From Ferrimonas senticii DSM 18821 (GTDB lineage: Bacteria > Pseudomonadota > Gammaproteobacteria > Enterobacterales > Shewanellaceae), in NCBI RefSeq assembly GCF_000422665.1, contig NZ_AUGM01000001.1, positions 241,352-305,351 of the forward strand: 64,000 bases of DNA. The letters are read 5' to 3'. Of the stretch, positions 49,464 through 58,507 are shown piece by piece (the stretch's first letter is position 1; each line of letters begins with the position of its first letter). Under the pieces are notes generated by a model. The model ran no database searches and was not told where the DNA came from. It worked only from the letters and a program-made list of their open reading frames with translations. The position numbers were made by a program, and so were the translations under genes.

Positions 49464-49507
49464 CCGCTCACCCACTGATTCGTATTAACACACTAAGAGT
49501 AAGTCCC

Positions 49508-50311
49508 ATGAAACACACCATTACCCGCACTGTTGTATCCGCAGCGTTAGCCGCTGCTCTGGCAATGCCTGCTATGGCTGCGACCACCTTTGATAACGAC
49601 GCGCAGAAACAAAGCTACGCCGTTGGCGCCAGCATGGGTAAATACATGGCTGGCCAGCTGGCTACCCAACAGCAACTGGGCGTCAACGCCGATATGGATA
49701 TGGTGGCAGCAGGTTTCGCCGAAGCACTGAAAGGCGAACTGGCTCTGGATAACGATACCTTAGTGGGTCTGATCAATGACCGCGCTGAAGTGCTGAACCA
49801 AAAAGTAACCCTGAAAAAATCAGCGCTGGCGAAAGAGAACTTGGAAGCCGGTCGCGCCTTTATGGAAGCTAACGGCAACAAAGAGGGCGTAACTACCACC
49901 GAATCTGGCCTGCAATATGAAGTGTTGGTGCAAGGTGATGGCGCTCAGCCAAAGCCAGAAGAAGTGGTGAAAGTGCACTTCAAGGGCATGGATATCGAAG
50001 GTCGTGTATTTATCGACTCTCGTGAAGGCGATACCCCAGCACAAGTGGCGCTGATCAACGTGATTGATGGTTGGAACGAAGGCATTCAGCTGATGCCTGT
50101 GGGCTCTACCTACCGCTTTACCATTCCTGCGCACATGGCTTATGGCCCAGAAGGTAAAGATCTGATCACCCCAAACAGCACGCTGGTATTTGAAATCGAA
50201 CTGCTGGAAACCGCACGTCCAGGTGCCGGTGGCATGGGGCACGGTGGTATGGGCATGGGTCATGGCGCGATGGGCGGCATGAACATGAACATGGGCATGA
50301 TGGGCCACTAA
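49508..50311 (+). CDS. mccB: FKBP-type peptidyl-prolyl isomerase with Met/His-rich tail (MccB-like)
   Basis: Periplasmic isomerase of 267 residues with a signal peptide ending AMAA, an N-terminal dimerisation helix domain (about 25-130), and an FKBP domain (VVKVHFKGMDIEGRVFIDS, WNEGIQLMPVGSTYRFTIPA, YGPEG). The last 29 residues (50222-50308) are almost only Gly, Met and His, with nine Met and three His (for example GGMGMGHGAMGGMNMNMG). Wolinella mccB is also an isomerase beside mccA. The tail looks like a copper-binding segment; with MccA being a haem-copper enzyme, a copper-delivery role is an attractive inference. Confidence 0.88.
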   Translation: MKHTITRTVVSAALAAALAMPAMAATTFDNDAQKQSYAVGASMGKYMAGQLATQQQLGVNADMDMVAAGFAEALKGELALDNDTLVGLINDRAEVLNQKVTLKKSALAKENLEAGRAFMEANGNKEGVTTTESGLQYEVLVQGDGAQPKPEEVVKVHFKGMDIEGRVFIDSREGDTPAQVALINVIDGWNEGIQLMPVGSTYRFTIPAHMAYGPEGKDLITPNSTLVFEIELLETARPGAGGMGHGGMGMGHGAMGGMNMNMGMMGH

Positions 50312-50350
50312 GGCTACAGCCAAACTTTACTTTAAGCGGAATAGCAAAAA

Positions 50351-51016
50351 ATGTTGTTACTGAGTCTCCTCTCCACCGTAGTCATCGTCAGCTTGCTGAT
50401 GGCTTGGCAATATCGTCAAGCGCTGGTTACCGGCGCTGGTGCGTCGCGGTTGGTGTGTGCGACTCAGACGCCGCCATCAGCGTGGATGTCGCTGTGGCTG
50501 CTAACCGCCATTGTGGTGATCAGTGGGTGTTTGTATGCGGTACTAGGCCGTTACCCTGATCACCACAACATCCAAGTCAACAACCAACTTGATTACCTGC
50601 TGCGTGAACAAGTGCAGCAGATGGCGCAGCAACCACAGACTGCCGCCTCTTTAGAGCACCAAGCTAGCCTGCAACAACAGCTTGGTGACTACGCCGGTGC
50701 TGCGATCACCATGACATTGCTGATCGACACCTATGGCGAACAGGCCAATTGGCTTGGCCAACTAGCCACATTTCAGTACTACCGCGATGGCCGCCTGATG
50801 ATCGGCGATACCTCAATGCTAGTGGCTCGCGCTTTAGCGCTGGAGCCGGCGGAACTGAACAGCCAGATGCTGCTTGCCAACCAGGCGTTTCTCAGTGGCG
50901 ATTACGCCAAGGCGATCAGCCATTGGGATCTGTTATTGGCAGCAGCGCCAGCGGGCTTGGATAGGTCCGCGATTGAACGCGCCAAGACCAACGCCGAAAC
51001 CCGACTGGCGCAATAA
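50351..51016 (+). CDS. TPR membrane protein, CcmI/NrfG-like
   Basis: The 221-residue product has two N-terminal transmembrane helices (about 2-20 and 43-63) and a periplasmic TPR domain (AASLEHQASLQQQLGDYAGA, LNSQMLLANQAFLSGDYAKA). This is the plan of CcmI/NrfG, which present apocytochrome to the haem lyase. Here it may guide MccA, whose CX15CH site needs a dedicated lyase. No CcmF/CcmH-like partner is encoded nearby. It lies between mccB and mccC on the same strand. Confidence 0.78.
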   Translation: MLLLSLLSTVVIVSLLMAWQYRQALVTGAGASRLVCATQTPPSAWMSLWLLTAIVVISGCLYAVLGRYPDHHNIQVNNQLDYLLREQVQQMAQQPQTAASLEHQASLQQQLGDYAGAAITMTLLIDTYGEQANWLGQLATFQYYRDGRLMIGDTSMLVARALALEPAELNSQMLLANQAFLSGDYAKAISHWDLLLAAAPAGLDRSAIERAKTNAETRLAQ

Positions 51017-51083
51017 ACCCAAATTGCTGGCTCTCCCTGCTATTAAGAGCCAGCAGTCGCGGGAATGATGATGGAGTAAAAAA

Positions 51084-51788
51084 GTGAAATTAATCGAGTT
51101 ACCAAGACGCCAATTTATTAAAGGCGTGGTTGCTTCTACCGCAGCGGTAACCCTTGCGGGTTGCAGCTCCGATCCGAAGCACTCTGGTCAAGGCCCGCAC
51201 TACGTAATGGTTTTCGATCAAACCAAATGCGTTGGTTGTGGCCGTTGTAAAGACGCCTGTAACGAAGCCAACAATCTGCCAGAGGGTATGTCCCGCCTGA
51301 ATCTGGAGCGTCAATCTGACCGCATTCCAGGTGAAGTGTGTCCTACCTGTGGCAAAACCGATTGTAACTGTGACCGTAAGTACGTGCGGGTTTCCTGCCA
51401 ACAGTGTCAAAACGCGCCATGCGTAATGGTGTGTCCAACTGGCGCCGCTTACCGTGACGAAAAAACCGGTATTGTTAGCATGGACGGCAGCAAATGCGCT
51501 GGCTGTAAGTACTGCATCACTGCATGTCCTTACAACGTTCGTCAGATCAACAAAGACACTGACTTTGCCGACAACTGTGACTTCTGTCTGCACAGCAAAC
51601 TGGCCAAAGGCGAACTGCCTGGCTGTGTTCAAGCGTGTAAATATGGCGCACTGATCTTCGGTGATGCCAACGACAGCAACAGCTTTGTATCTAAGTTCCT
51701 GGCAGTGAAAGATTCCCAGCGGATCAAACCACATCTGGGCACCGATCCAAGCCTGCGTTACATCAGCATCACTAAGGCGGAGATCTAA
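51084..51788 (+). CDS. mccC: Periplasmic four-cluster ferredoxin MccC/SirC
   Basis: NrfC/DmsB-type electron carrier of 234 residues. A twin-arginine signal (PRRQFIKGVVASTAAVTLAG) is followed by four ferredoxin motifs: CVGCGRCKDAC, the CPTCGKTDCNC region with CQQCQNAPCVMVC, CAGCKYCITAC, and CDFCLHSK with a closing cysteine. It should pass electrons from MccD to MccA. The start is GTG with GGAG 7 nt upstream. It lies 3 nt before mccD. Confidence 0.93.
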   Translation: MKLIELPRRQFIKGVVASTAAVTLAGCSSDPKHSGQGPHYVMVFDQTKCVGCGRCKDACNEANNLPEGMSRLNLERQSDRIPGEVCPTCGKTDCNCDRKYVRVSCQQCQNAPCVMVCPTGAAYRDEKTGIVSMDGSKCAGCKYCITACPYNVRQINKDTDFADNCDFCLHSKLAKGELPGCVQACKYGALIFGDANDSNSFVSKFLAVKDSQRIKPHLGTDPSLRYISITKAEI

Positions 51789-51791
51789 TCG

Positions 51792-52742
51792 ATGATCGAC
51801 TTTACTACTGGTTTGGGTGAAACCATCGCCTGGCCTTGGCCAATTGCAGTTTACCTGTTCTTCGCCGGTATCTCTGGCGGTTCTTTGTGTATTGCGCTGA
51901 TGATGCGCTTCTTCAAAGGCCAAACTGAAAACACTCCGCTGCTAAAAGCGGCGACCGTTTTGGGCTTTGTGACCATCGCTCTGGGTATGGTGTGTCTGGT
52001 ATTCGACTTAACCAACCCACTGTTCTTTTGGAAGATGTTGGTGTTCTACAACTTCCAATCAGTTATGAGCATCGGTGTAATTGCGCTGTCGGTGTTTATC
52101 CCACTGACCGCGATGCTGGCCGCTTGGGCACTGCGTGAAGAGATCGCCGTACTGTCTGTTCGCCTGCCAATCATGAAGATGGTAAACGACATTATGGACA
52201 AACTGGCGGGGATCCGTCGTCCATGTGAGTGGACCACCCTGATCCTGGCTATCGCGGTTTGTGCTTACACCGGTTTCTTGGTGTCAGCGCTGATCCGTTT
52301 CCCACTGATCAACACTTCAGTACTGCCGGCGCTGTTTATCGCTTCTGGTTTGTCAGCCGGTGCTGCTGCAGCGAAACTGTTGGCGGTTAAGTTCTTCAAC
52401 GAACCTCTGCACAGTGAAGAGATGAACATCCTGCATAAAGCGGAATGGCCAATTCTGGGCGCAGAAGCGATGTTTATCTTCATGCTGTTCTCTGGCCTGA
52501 TCTTTGGTGGTCTGGACGGCGCAACCGCGATTGGTGCCTTCAGCGAAGGCGTGTGGTCAAACGTGTTCTGGTTTGGTGTCGTTGGCTTGGGCTTCGTGAT
52601 GCCGGTATTCTTCGCCTTTGGCTTGGGTCACAAGTTTGCTCATTCTCGTACCGCGCTGTACGCCACCTCTGCTTGTGTTATTTGCGGCATGATGTGTCTG
52701 CGTATGTTCCTGCTGTACGCCGGTCAGCTAAACGCCATTTAA
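51792..52742 (+). CDS. mccD: NrfD-like quinol dehydrogenase subunit MccD/SirD
   Basis: The 316-residue integral membrane protein of the NrfD/PsrC family has eight to nine helices. The N-terminal TGLGETIAWPWPIAVYLFFA and GGSLCIALMMRF are typical of the family. It oxidises menaquinol and hands electrons to MccC. It is the last gene of the cluster and is followed by a terminator. Confidence 0.93.
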   Translation: MIDFTTGLGETIAWPWPIAVYLFFAGISGGSLCIALMMRFFKGQTENTPLLKAATVLGFVTIALGMVCLVFDLTNPLFFWKMLVFYNFQSVMSIGVIALSVFIPLTAMLAAWALREEIAVLSVRLPIMKMVNDIMDKLAGIRRPCEWTTLILAIAVCAYTGFLVSALIRFPLINTSVLPALFIASGLSAGAAAAKLLAVKFFNEPLHSEEMNILHKAEWPILGAEAMFIFMLFSGLIFGGLDGATAIGAFSEGVWSNVFWFGVVGLGFVMPVFFAFGLGHKFAHSRTALYATSACVICGMMCLRMFLLYAGQLNAI

Positions 52743-52780
52743 GCTTAATTGTTAGCGCAATTGACGCTGAATAATATTCA

Positions 52781-52808
52781 GGCTGCGAGTTATCTCGCAG
52801 CCTTTTTT
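52781..52808 (+). terminator. Terminator after the mcc cluster
   Basis: GGCTGCGAG, TTAT loop, CTCGCAGCC, then T6. Confidence 0.93.
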
Positions 52809-53008
52809 ATTACTTAATAAACATCAATGAAATTGCAGATGAGTTAAGTTCGCATGAAAAAACAGGATAATTGCCACAAATAAAGTTCACGAGCTTCAAA
52901 AAATTGAAAACTCAGTTAATGCGGTCGCGTGATGTGGGTGATGGCTCACAGAAATAACTGTCGTGATCGCAAAAACTATCGCAACTTTAGCGAACCACGT
53001 AAGGCACC

Positions 53009-54298
53009 ATGAGAGAGAGCAGGGCACCGATTTCCGCTTACCTAGAATTGGATTTGACCACCAAGTGTCTAACCGACACCCGTTCTGGTGAAGAGATTGG
53101 CTTAACCTTTGCAGAAGCGGCGGTATTGGCGTTTCTGATTAACGAGCCAAACGTGATCCACAGTAAGCAAACCCTGCTTGCCCAAGGTTGGCCTGATTGT
53201 GTCGTAGCGTCCAGTTCGATTACTCAATGCATCAGTACCTTACGTAAGAAGCTTGAGCCGTTTGAAGAGTTGCAACTGCGTACCGAGGTGCGCCGTGGTT
53301 ACATGTTGCAATTTACAGAACCGGCGCCAATTAAAGTCAATGGCACGGAAGTGGATGTGCCGTTATCCAAGGTAAAAAAACCGCAGCCGAAGTGGATGCT
53401 GGTCGCCGGCACACTGCTAGTGATGGCGTTATTAGCATGGTATTTCAGCGATCTGCATCGAGCCTTACAGCACTCATCAGCGTGGCACCAAGGCAACGCC
53501 TTCAGTTTACAGGTTGCCGGCGTATCAGGTGATACCGAGCTGTTCGTCCATGGCGATCACCGTCGTATCGGCTCTGATATGTGGCAGCGGCACCTAGTGC
53601 CAAACCAGCGCGCGCCTGAGTTTTTGACGTCGTTTAAAGGGTTCGCAGCAACCGATGGCAATAACTATTCGATGGCGTTGTGTCCGCAGTATCAAACTGG
53701 CTATTGCCCGGGTGAAAACCTGATCAACATCTCGACGGTAACCAAAGCGCCGGCGGAGTTGAGCATCGAACATTTTCTGCAATACCGTGATTTGATGGAG
53801 GGGCGGATCAACTACAACAACCTGCCTCAGATCGCGGGCCGCAGTCACGATTCCGATGTAACCGAGCACTACTACCACAGCAATATCTATTTCCCGACTG
53901 CTAATAAGGTGCTGGTTCGGGCCGATTTCAGTATGTCGTTGGTGTACGAAGATGACACCTCTGGTAAGTTTTCGTCTGCAACTTGCCTAAGCGATCAGGG
54001 CTGTGACACTACGCCGGTTAAATACAATATTCGTGGCAGCTTTAAGAGCTATATGCACGAAATTGGTGATAAACAGGTGGAAGTGTTTAAGGTGACGCTG
54101 GACTCAAAAGAGTTGACTAAGCCTGATGTGGTGAGTGAATCGGCTTCCGATTTCTATTTAATGCTACGGAAAAACTCGATTTTCGATAATGAAATCTATT
54201 TCTATCGAGTTTACCAAGATGAAAAGACCGCCGTATGGTTGGTGCCGATGTACGGTAATTTGGCGGTGTGGATGACGCGCCAACAATTAGAGTTGTAA
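53009..54298 (+). CDS. ToxR/CadC-like transmembrane transcriptional regulator
   Basis: The 429-residue protein has an N-terminal winged-helix DNA-binding domain (Trans_reg_C: LTFAEAAVLAFLINEPNVIH, SSSITQCISTLRKKL, EVRRGYMLQF), one transmembrane helix (about 131-148, MLVAGTLLVMALLAWYF), and a 280-residue periplasmic domain I do not recognise, with cysteines in ALCPQYQTGYCPG and ATCLSDQGC that could form disulfides. The type suggests direct sensing of an envelope or periplasmic signal. Targets are unknown; the mcc cluster next door is a possibility by position only. Confidence 0.82.
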   Translation: MRESRAPISAYLELDLTTKCLTDTRSGEEIGLTFAEAAVLAFLINEPNVIHSKQTLLAQGWPDCVVASSSITQCISTLRKKLEPFEELQLRTEVRRGYMLQFTEPAPIKVNGTEVDVPLSKVKKPQPKWMLVAGTLLVMALLAWYFSDLHRALQHSSAWHQGNAFSLQVAGVSGDTELFVHGDHRRIGSDMWQRHLVPNQRAPEFLTSFKGFAATDGNNYSMALCPQYQTGYCPGENLINISTVTKAPAELSIEHFLQYRDLMEGRINYNNLPQIAGRSHDSDVTEHYYHSNIYFPTANKVLVRADFSMSLVYEDDTSGKFSSATCLSDQGCDTTPVKYNIRGSFKSYMHEIGDKQVEVFKVTLDSKELTKPDVVSESASDFYLMLRKNSIFDNEIYFYRVYQDEKTAVWLVPMYGNLAVWMTRQQLEL

Positions 54299-54299
54299 T

Positions 54300-54546
54300 T
54301 AGGGCGTGTTGACGTTTGGTGTTCAGAATTTGGTCGAGGATAGCGGCTGTCAATCGAGGATTGCGATTGAAGGCATAGAGGCTCTACGTCGAAATCGTAT
54401 GACGAAGAGTGACAGCCGCTAGTCCGACCCTGCAAGGCGCCCCTCAGTGATCTCTGAGCAGCAAAATTAACTGACCATTAGCAATGCGCTGTCAAAAACA
54501 ACCAACAATGGGCGCAAAAATATACAGCAAAGGTCAACACGCCCTA
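54300..54546. mobile_element. MITE-like element with terminal and nested inverted repeats
   Basis: TAGGGCGTGTTGAC at 54300 is mirrored exactly by GTCAACACGCCCTA ending at 54546; the arms extend to 23 bp with two mismatches. If TA is a target duplication, as in IS630/mariner elements, the element is 54302-54544. Inside, TAGCGGCTGTCA (54341-54352) and TGACAGCCGCTA (54410-54421) form a second perfect 12-bp inverted repeat. There is no transposase. The element starts 2 nt after the stop codon of the ToxR-like gene and fills most of the gap to 54640. Confidence 0.82.
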
Positions 54547-54562
54547 GACTATCGGTACCATT

Positions 54563-54601
54563 AAAAAGCGGCAGGCTCTGTTTAGGAGTCTGCCGCTTTT
54601 T
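54563..54601. terminator. Bidirectional terminator
   Basis: AAAAAGCGGCAG and CTGCCGCTTTTT pair around a 15-nt loop between convergent genes. Confidence 0.88.
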
Positions 54602-54639
54602 GCTAATTAACGAGGCTAATAGTTAGCTGAATAGTTTTA

Positions 54640-55080
54640 CTATCGACATGGGAAGTGGGTTTTTAGCGACTGATAAACCGCATCGCGGGCGCTGCCACTG
54701 ATATTACCTTGTGAGGTAAGATCTGTTGCCACCGTCAGCACGACCTGTTGCAACGGTACCGGTTGGCCAAAGCAAAATTCAGCGTAGCGCGATGCCGCAG
54801 TGTAGCGGGTTCGAGTGCGCAGCGCTCGGTCAGCGAAGGAGCTGCGGTTGCTCTCCGCTTCCATGCTACGCAGTACCCGGTCATCGGCGGCGGCGGCGCC
54901 ATCAACAAAACCTTGGATGTAACGGGCACAGAATTCGCCATGCAAGCTGTCGGTGTCATTTGGGTAATAAGCGCAGTGCTCAGCCAGTTGCTGGGCGGTT
55001 AGGCTATTAACCGCTACGGCGTCGGAAGTCGGTGCCATCATCATTGCCGATGCGGTTAGGGCAAGTGCGAGTGTTTTCAT
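54640..55080 (-). CDS. Small periplasmic protein, Rap1a/Tai-like
   Basis: The 146-residue product has a signal peptide (to about residue 24). The spacing of EHCAYYPN, GEFCARYIQGFVDGAAAADD, YAEFCFGQP and the terminal FPCR resembles the Rap1a/Tai domain, a disulfide-linked helical fold known from T6SS immunity proteins but also found in many stand-alone periplasmic proteins. No effector gene is adjacent, so an immunity role is not supported. GAGGAG lies 7 nt before the ATG. Confidence 0.65.
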   Translation of the reverse strand: MKTLALALTASAMMMAPTSDAVAVNSLTAQQLAEHCAYYPNDTDSLHGEFCARYIQGFVDGAAAADDRVLRSMEAESNRSSFADRALRTRTRYTAASRYAEFCFGQPVPLQQVVLTVATDLTSQGNISGSARDAVYQSLKTHFPCR

Positions 55081-55516
55081 AGGAGTTCTCCTCGTCAGAG
55101 CCTGTAGCTAGGCAAAAGTGTGTAACGGTTAACGGCGACAAGTGGTAACGATAGGCGTTTTCGGGCTTAAGCCAGCGAGTTGCACTGCAATGTTGCTAAT
55201 AAACCCACCGAGTTCGCTATTTAGGCTTGTCGATTCACTCCGATTAGTCATTGAATTTGTGAGCAAAATGTTAATCGTTTCGGTTAACTTCAGTTTGCCC
55301 GAATCAAACGCGGCGACAACTCGAAAATACCGAGTAATAATTTCGGTTTAGTCAATCCATCGACACCGCTATCGAAAACATTGATGACCAATGCGCAGCT
55401 CCCCTGTGGCAAAGGCGACGCCGGCAACAACCCAGCTTGATGCGGAAATTAAGCGTAAAAAAACGCCGTCGAAGGCGATTCGACGGCGTTGTTATCAGTG
55501 ACTTACAGAGTGTTAA
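55081..55516. other. Intergenic region without a supported gene
   Basis: About 435 bp. A 69-codon plus-strand frame at 55142-55351 has no ribosome site or family. The region holds the promoter of the Rap1a-like gene and the minus-strand terminator at 55456-55490. I see nothing else. Confidence 0.6.
55456..55490 (-). terminator. Terminator after the first purine permease gene
   Basis: On the minus strand AACGCCGTCGAA and TTCGACGGCGTT pair around a 5-nt loop, followed by a T-run. Confidence 0.92.
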
Positions 55517-56890
55517 TTAATGACCATCAATAAAGATGAATTTAATTAAAAACAGCACTGCCACAACCAGTACGCATGGGTGAATATCACGCCATTTGCC
55601 ACAGCCTGCTTTGATTACGCAGTAGCTGATAAAGCCAGCGGCAATACCTTCGGTGATAGAGAAAGTGAACGGCATCATCACTGCGGTAATAAACGCTGGT
55701 GCAGCTTCGCTAAGATCGTCCCAATCAACTTTAGTCAGACCCGCGGTCATCATTACGCCAACGTAGATCAGCGCGCCTGCAACGGCGTATGGCGGCACCA
55801 TCGCAGCCAGTGGTGACAGGAAGATAACTCCCAAGAACAGCAGACCGACCACTACTGAAGTCAGACCAGTACGGCCACCCACGGCTACACCAGAAGAGCT
55901 TTCGATGTAAGCGGTTACGCTAGAGGTACCCATGTAGGCGCCCGCAACGGATGAGAGAGAGTCCACTTTCAAGGCTTTGCCCATGTTCGGGAAACGGCCT
56001 TTGCTGTCGTTAAAGCCGCAGCGCTCGGTTACCGCAATCATGGTGCCGGAGCTGTCGAACATGCTGACCAACGCGAACGAGAAGATCACTCCAGCCAAGC
56101 TGATGTCAAAAATGGCGCTAAGGTCCAGCTGGCCAAATACGTGACCAATTGCCGGTGGCATCGACACAATGCCGTGGTATTCAACATCACCAAACAGTGC
56201 CGCCAGCAGAGTAACAGCCAGGGTGGCGATCAGTACCGCTGAGTTAATCCCGCGGTAGGCCAGAATGATGATCAGGAAGAAGCCCAAAGAGCCCAGTACC
56301 ACAGGCAGTGAGGTCAGATCGCCAACCTTTACCAAAGTATTCGGATCGGCAACCACTAGGCCGGTGTTTTTAAAACCGAGCAGGGCGATCAGCAGGCCAA
56401 TACCGGCAGGAATACCGGTGCGTAGGCCAGTTGGGATGTTTTCCAACAGCCATTGACGAACACCCACTAGGGAGATAATCGCGAATACGGCGGCGCCCCA
56501 GAATACGGTGCCCATCGCCACTTGCCAGCTAACGCCAAGGCCAAGGGTTACGGAAAAAGCAAAAAAGGCGTTCAAGCCCATCGCTGGCGCTAAGGCGATT
56601 GGCAAATTCGCGATTAACCCCATCGATAAACTGCCGATGGCTGCCGCCAGACAGGTGATCACAAATACCGCTTGGGTATCCATGCCGGCAGCGCCAAGGA
56701 TCTGTGGGTTTACAAAGACGATGTAAACCATGGTCATAAAGGTGGTAAAGCCGGCAATCACTTCGGTGGATGGAGTGGTGCGGTTGGCGGTTAAGCCGAA
56801 TAGTCGGTTAAGGGCCTGGCCAAATGAAGATTTTGGCTGATATTCACTATCAGACTTACGCGCTTTGGCAGCGATAGGAGAGGCTTTCAT
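55517..56890 (-). CDS. AzgA-type purine permease (adenine/guanine/hypoxanthine), copy 1
   Basis: The 457-residue inner-membrane transporter of the NCS2/AzgA branch has about 12-14 helices. Family blocks are TTPSTEVIAGFTTFMTMVYI, VNPQIL, LAPAMGLNAFFAF, MFDSSGTMIAV, and TSSVTAYIESSSGVAVGGRT, matching E. coli PurP/YgfQ-type permeases. The substrate among purine bases cannot be read from sequence. The leader has a terminator-like hairpin at 56914-56943. It shares its overall plan with the copy upstream. Confidence 0.9.
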   Translation of the reverse strand: MKASPIAAKARKSDSEYQPKSSFGQALNRLFGLTANRTTPSTEVIAGFTTFMTMVYIVFVNPQILGAAGMDTQAVFVITCLAAAIGSLSMGLIANLPIALAPAMGLNAFFAFSVTLGLGVSWQVAMGTVFWGAAVFAIISLVGVRQWLLENIPTGLRTGIPAGIGLLIALLGFKNTGLVVADPNTLVKVGDLTSLPVVLGSLGFFLIIILAYRGINSAVLIATLAVTLLAALFGDVEYHGIVSMPPAIGHVFGQLDLSAIFDISLAGVIFSFALVSMFDSSGTMIAVTERCGFNDSKGRFPNMGKALKVDSLSSVAGAYMGTSSVTAYIESSSGVAVGGRTGLTSVVVGLLFLGVIFLSPLAAMVPPYAVAGALIYVGVMMTAGLTKVDWDDLSEAAPAFITAVMMPFTFSITEGIAAGFISYCVIKAGCGKWRDIHPCVLVVAVLFLIKFIFIDGH

Positions 56891-56913
56891 CGGATTCGCT
56901 CTGAAACAGAAAT

Positions 56914-56943
56914 AAAAAACCCGCCAGTGACAGCACCGGCGGG
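56914..56943 (-). terminator. Terminator hairpin in the gap between the two permease genes
   Basis: On the minus strand CCCGCCGGTG and CACTGGCGGG (one G-T pair) form a stem followed by T6, ending about 24 nt before the copy-1 start codon. It can end the copy-2 transcript or act as an attenuator for copy 1. Confidence 0.85.
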
Positions 56944-57056
56944 CGAGCGATTAAACCTCAACTGGATGAGCTTGGTGGCAAGCGATCCTTAAAATGTGAT
57001 CGATAACACTGTTCTCTAATCAGGACAATCGTTGAGTCACCGAGGTTGTAAACGGC

Positions 57057-58415
57057 TTAGATGGCCCAGCCACCGGCATAAAACGCCAGTAGCACCACCG
57101 CCAAAATCACGATGCCGGCATTCAGTTTGCGCCATTGACCGGAGAACAGACGGGCAATCACCAGACAGTTAAAGCCGATCATGATGCCGGTAACAATGTT
57201 GCAGCTCAGCACGATAAATACCGCGCACAGCAGACCTGCCATGGCATCGGCGTAATCGCTGAAATCCAGCTTAGCGATGCTGCGGATCATCAACAGACCG
57301 ACGTACATCAGGGCTGGTGCAGTAGCGTAGTTTGGTACCAAGTAGCTCAGTGGTGACAGGAAGATCATCAGCAGGAACAGCACGCCAACGATCGCCGCGG
57401 TCAAACCGGTTTTACCCCCAGCAGCAGTACCGGCCGCGGATTCGATGTAAACCGCCGCTGGGGAGCCGCCAACCATACCGGCTACCATGGAGGTCGCAGA
57501 ATCGGCAGTCAGGGCTTGGTTGCCATTGATGATCTGGCCTTTATCGTCGATCAGATCCGCTTGGCCAGCCAATGCGCGGATGGCGCCAGTGGCATCAAAG
57601 ATGGCGGTCATCACCAAAGCCAGTACCGCAGGCAGTACCAGAGGATCCAGCGCTGCCATCGGATCCATCGCACCAATCAGTGAAGATTCGGCAGAGAAGC
57701 TTGGCATGGCAAAGATGCCGTGGAAGGTCACGTTTGGATCTACCGCTAGACCGATGGCAGAAATTGCCACAATCACCAGCAGGATGGCGCCAGGGACGCG
57801 GCGCTGCTCTAGGCCCAGAATCGCCGCCAGACCAAACAGTGACATCATCACTGGGAACGAGGTGAAGTCACCCAGTGCCACCGGCAGACCTTCGTGTGGG
57901 TTTTTGACAATCAGGCCAACGCCGTTGGCGGCGATCAGCAGCAGGAATAGACCGATACCGACGCCGGTGCCATGGGCAATACCGGCTGGCAGGTTATTAA
58001 GGATCCATTGACGGGCGCCAGTCACGGTAATGGCGGTAAACACCAGACCCATAACGAACACCGCACCCAGTGCGGTTGGGATAGCGACGCCTTGACCAGC
58101 CACCAGGCTGAACGCCAAGAAGGCACTTAGGGAAATCGCACAACCAACCGCCATTGGCAGGTTGGCCCACAGGCCCATCAGCAGTGAACCGAATGCCGCA
58201 ACCAAACAGGTGGCGATAAATACTGAGGTGCTATCAAAGCCCACAGCACCAAGCATCGAAGGAACAACGATGACCGAGTAAACCATCGCGAGGAAAGTAG
58301 TCAGACCGGCGATCACTTCACGGCGGACAGTGCTGCCACGCAGGGAGATCTGGAAGAATTGGTCGAGTTTGGCGCTGAAGTTGCAATCAGCGTGGGATGC
58401 TTGTGGTTTGGACAT
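57057..58415 (-). CDS. AzgA-type purine permease, copy 2
   Basis: The 452-residue transporter is homologous to the downstream copy: [84 protein letters not shown] lies just before the ATG. Its leader contains a strong hairpin plus T6 at 58451-58485, with no other minus-strand gene upstream that it could terminate. Confidence 0.9.
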   Translation of the reverse strand: MSKPQASHADCNFSAKLDQFFQISLRGSTVRREVIAGLTTFLAMVYSVIVVPSMLGAVGFDSTSVFIATCLVAAFGSLLMGLWANLPMAVGCAISLSAFLAFSLVAGQGVAIPTALGAVFVMGLVFTAITVTGARQWILNNLPAGIAHGTGVGIGLFLLLIAANGVGLIVKNPHEGLPVALGDFTSFPVMMSLFGLAAILGLEQRRVPGAILLVIVAISAIGLAVDPNVTFHGIFAMPSFSAESSLIGAMDPMAALDPLVLPAVLALVMTAIFDATGAIRALAGQADLIDDKGQIINGNQALTADSATSMVAGMVGGSPAAVYIESAAGTAAGGKTGLTAAIVGVLFLLMIFLSPLSYLVPNYATAPALMYVGLLMIRSIAKLDFSDYADAMAGLLCAVFIVLSCNIVTGIMIGFNCLVIARLFSGQWRKLNAGIVILAVVLLAFYAGGWAI

Positions 58416-58450
58416 GAACTCTTCCTCTGGGGACGCAAGCGAGCAAATAT

Positions 58451-58485
58451 AAAAAACCGAACCTCTGAAAAACTCAGTGGTTCGG
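58451..58485 (-). terminator. Putative transcription attenuator in the copy-2 permease leader
   Basis: On the minus strand CCGAACC-A-CTGA and TCAG-A-GGTTCGG form an 11-bp stem with one mismatch and a GTTTT loop, followed by T6. It lies about 35 nt before the start codon and 23 nt downstream of a candidate -10 box. Confidence 0.8.
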
Positions 58486-58507
58486 CGGATGTAATTTGCG
58501 GCGCGAG

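Noticed and set aside
54640-55080. T6SS immunity gene
   Set aside because: The product resembles Rap1a/Tai proteins, but no effector or T6SS gene is nearby, so only the fold similarity is reported.
55142-55351. 69-codon frame in the gap before the purine permease gene
   Set aside because: No ribosome site, low-complexity composition, no family resemblance.
56891-57056. Purine riboswitch before the permease
   Set aside because: The conserved core of the guanine/adenine aptamer was not found by eye; only a terminator hairpin is seen.
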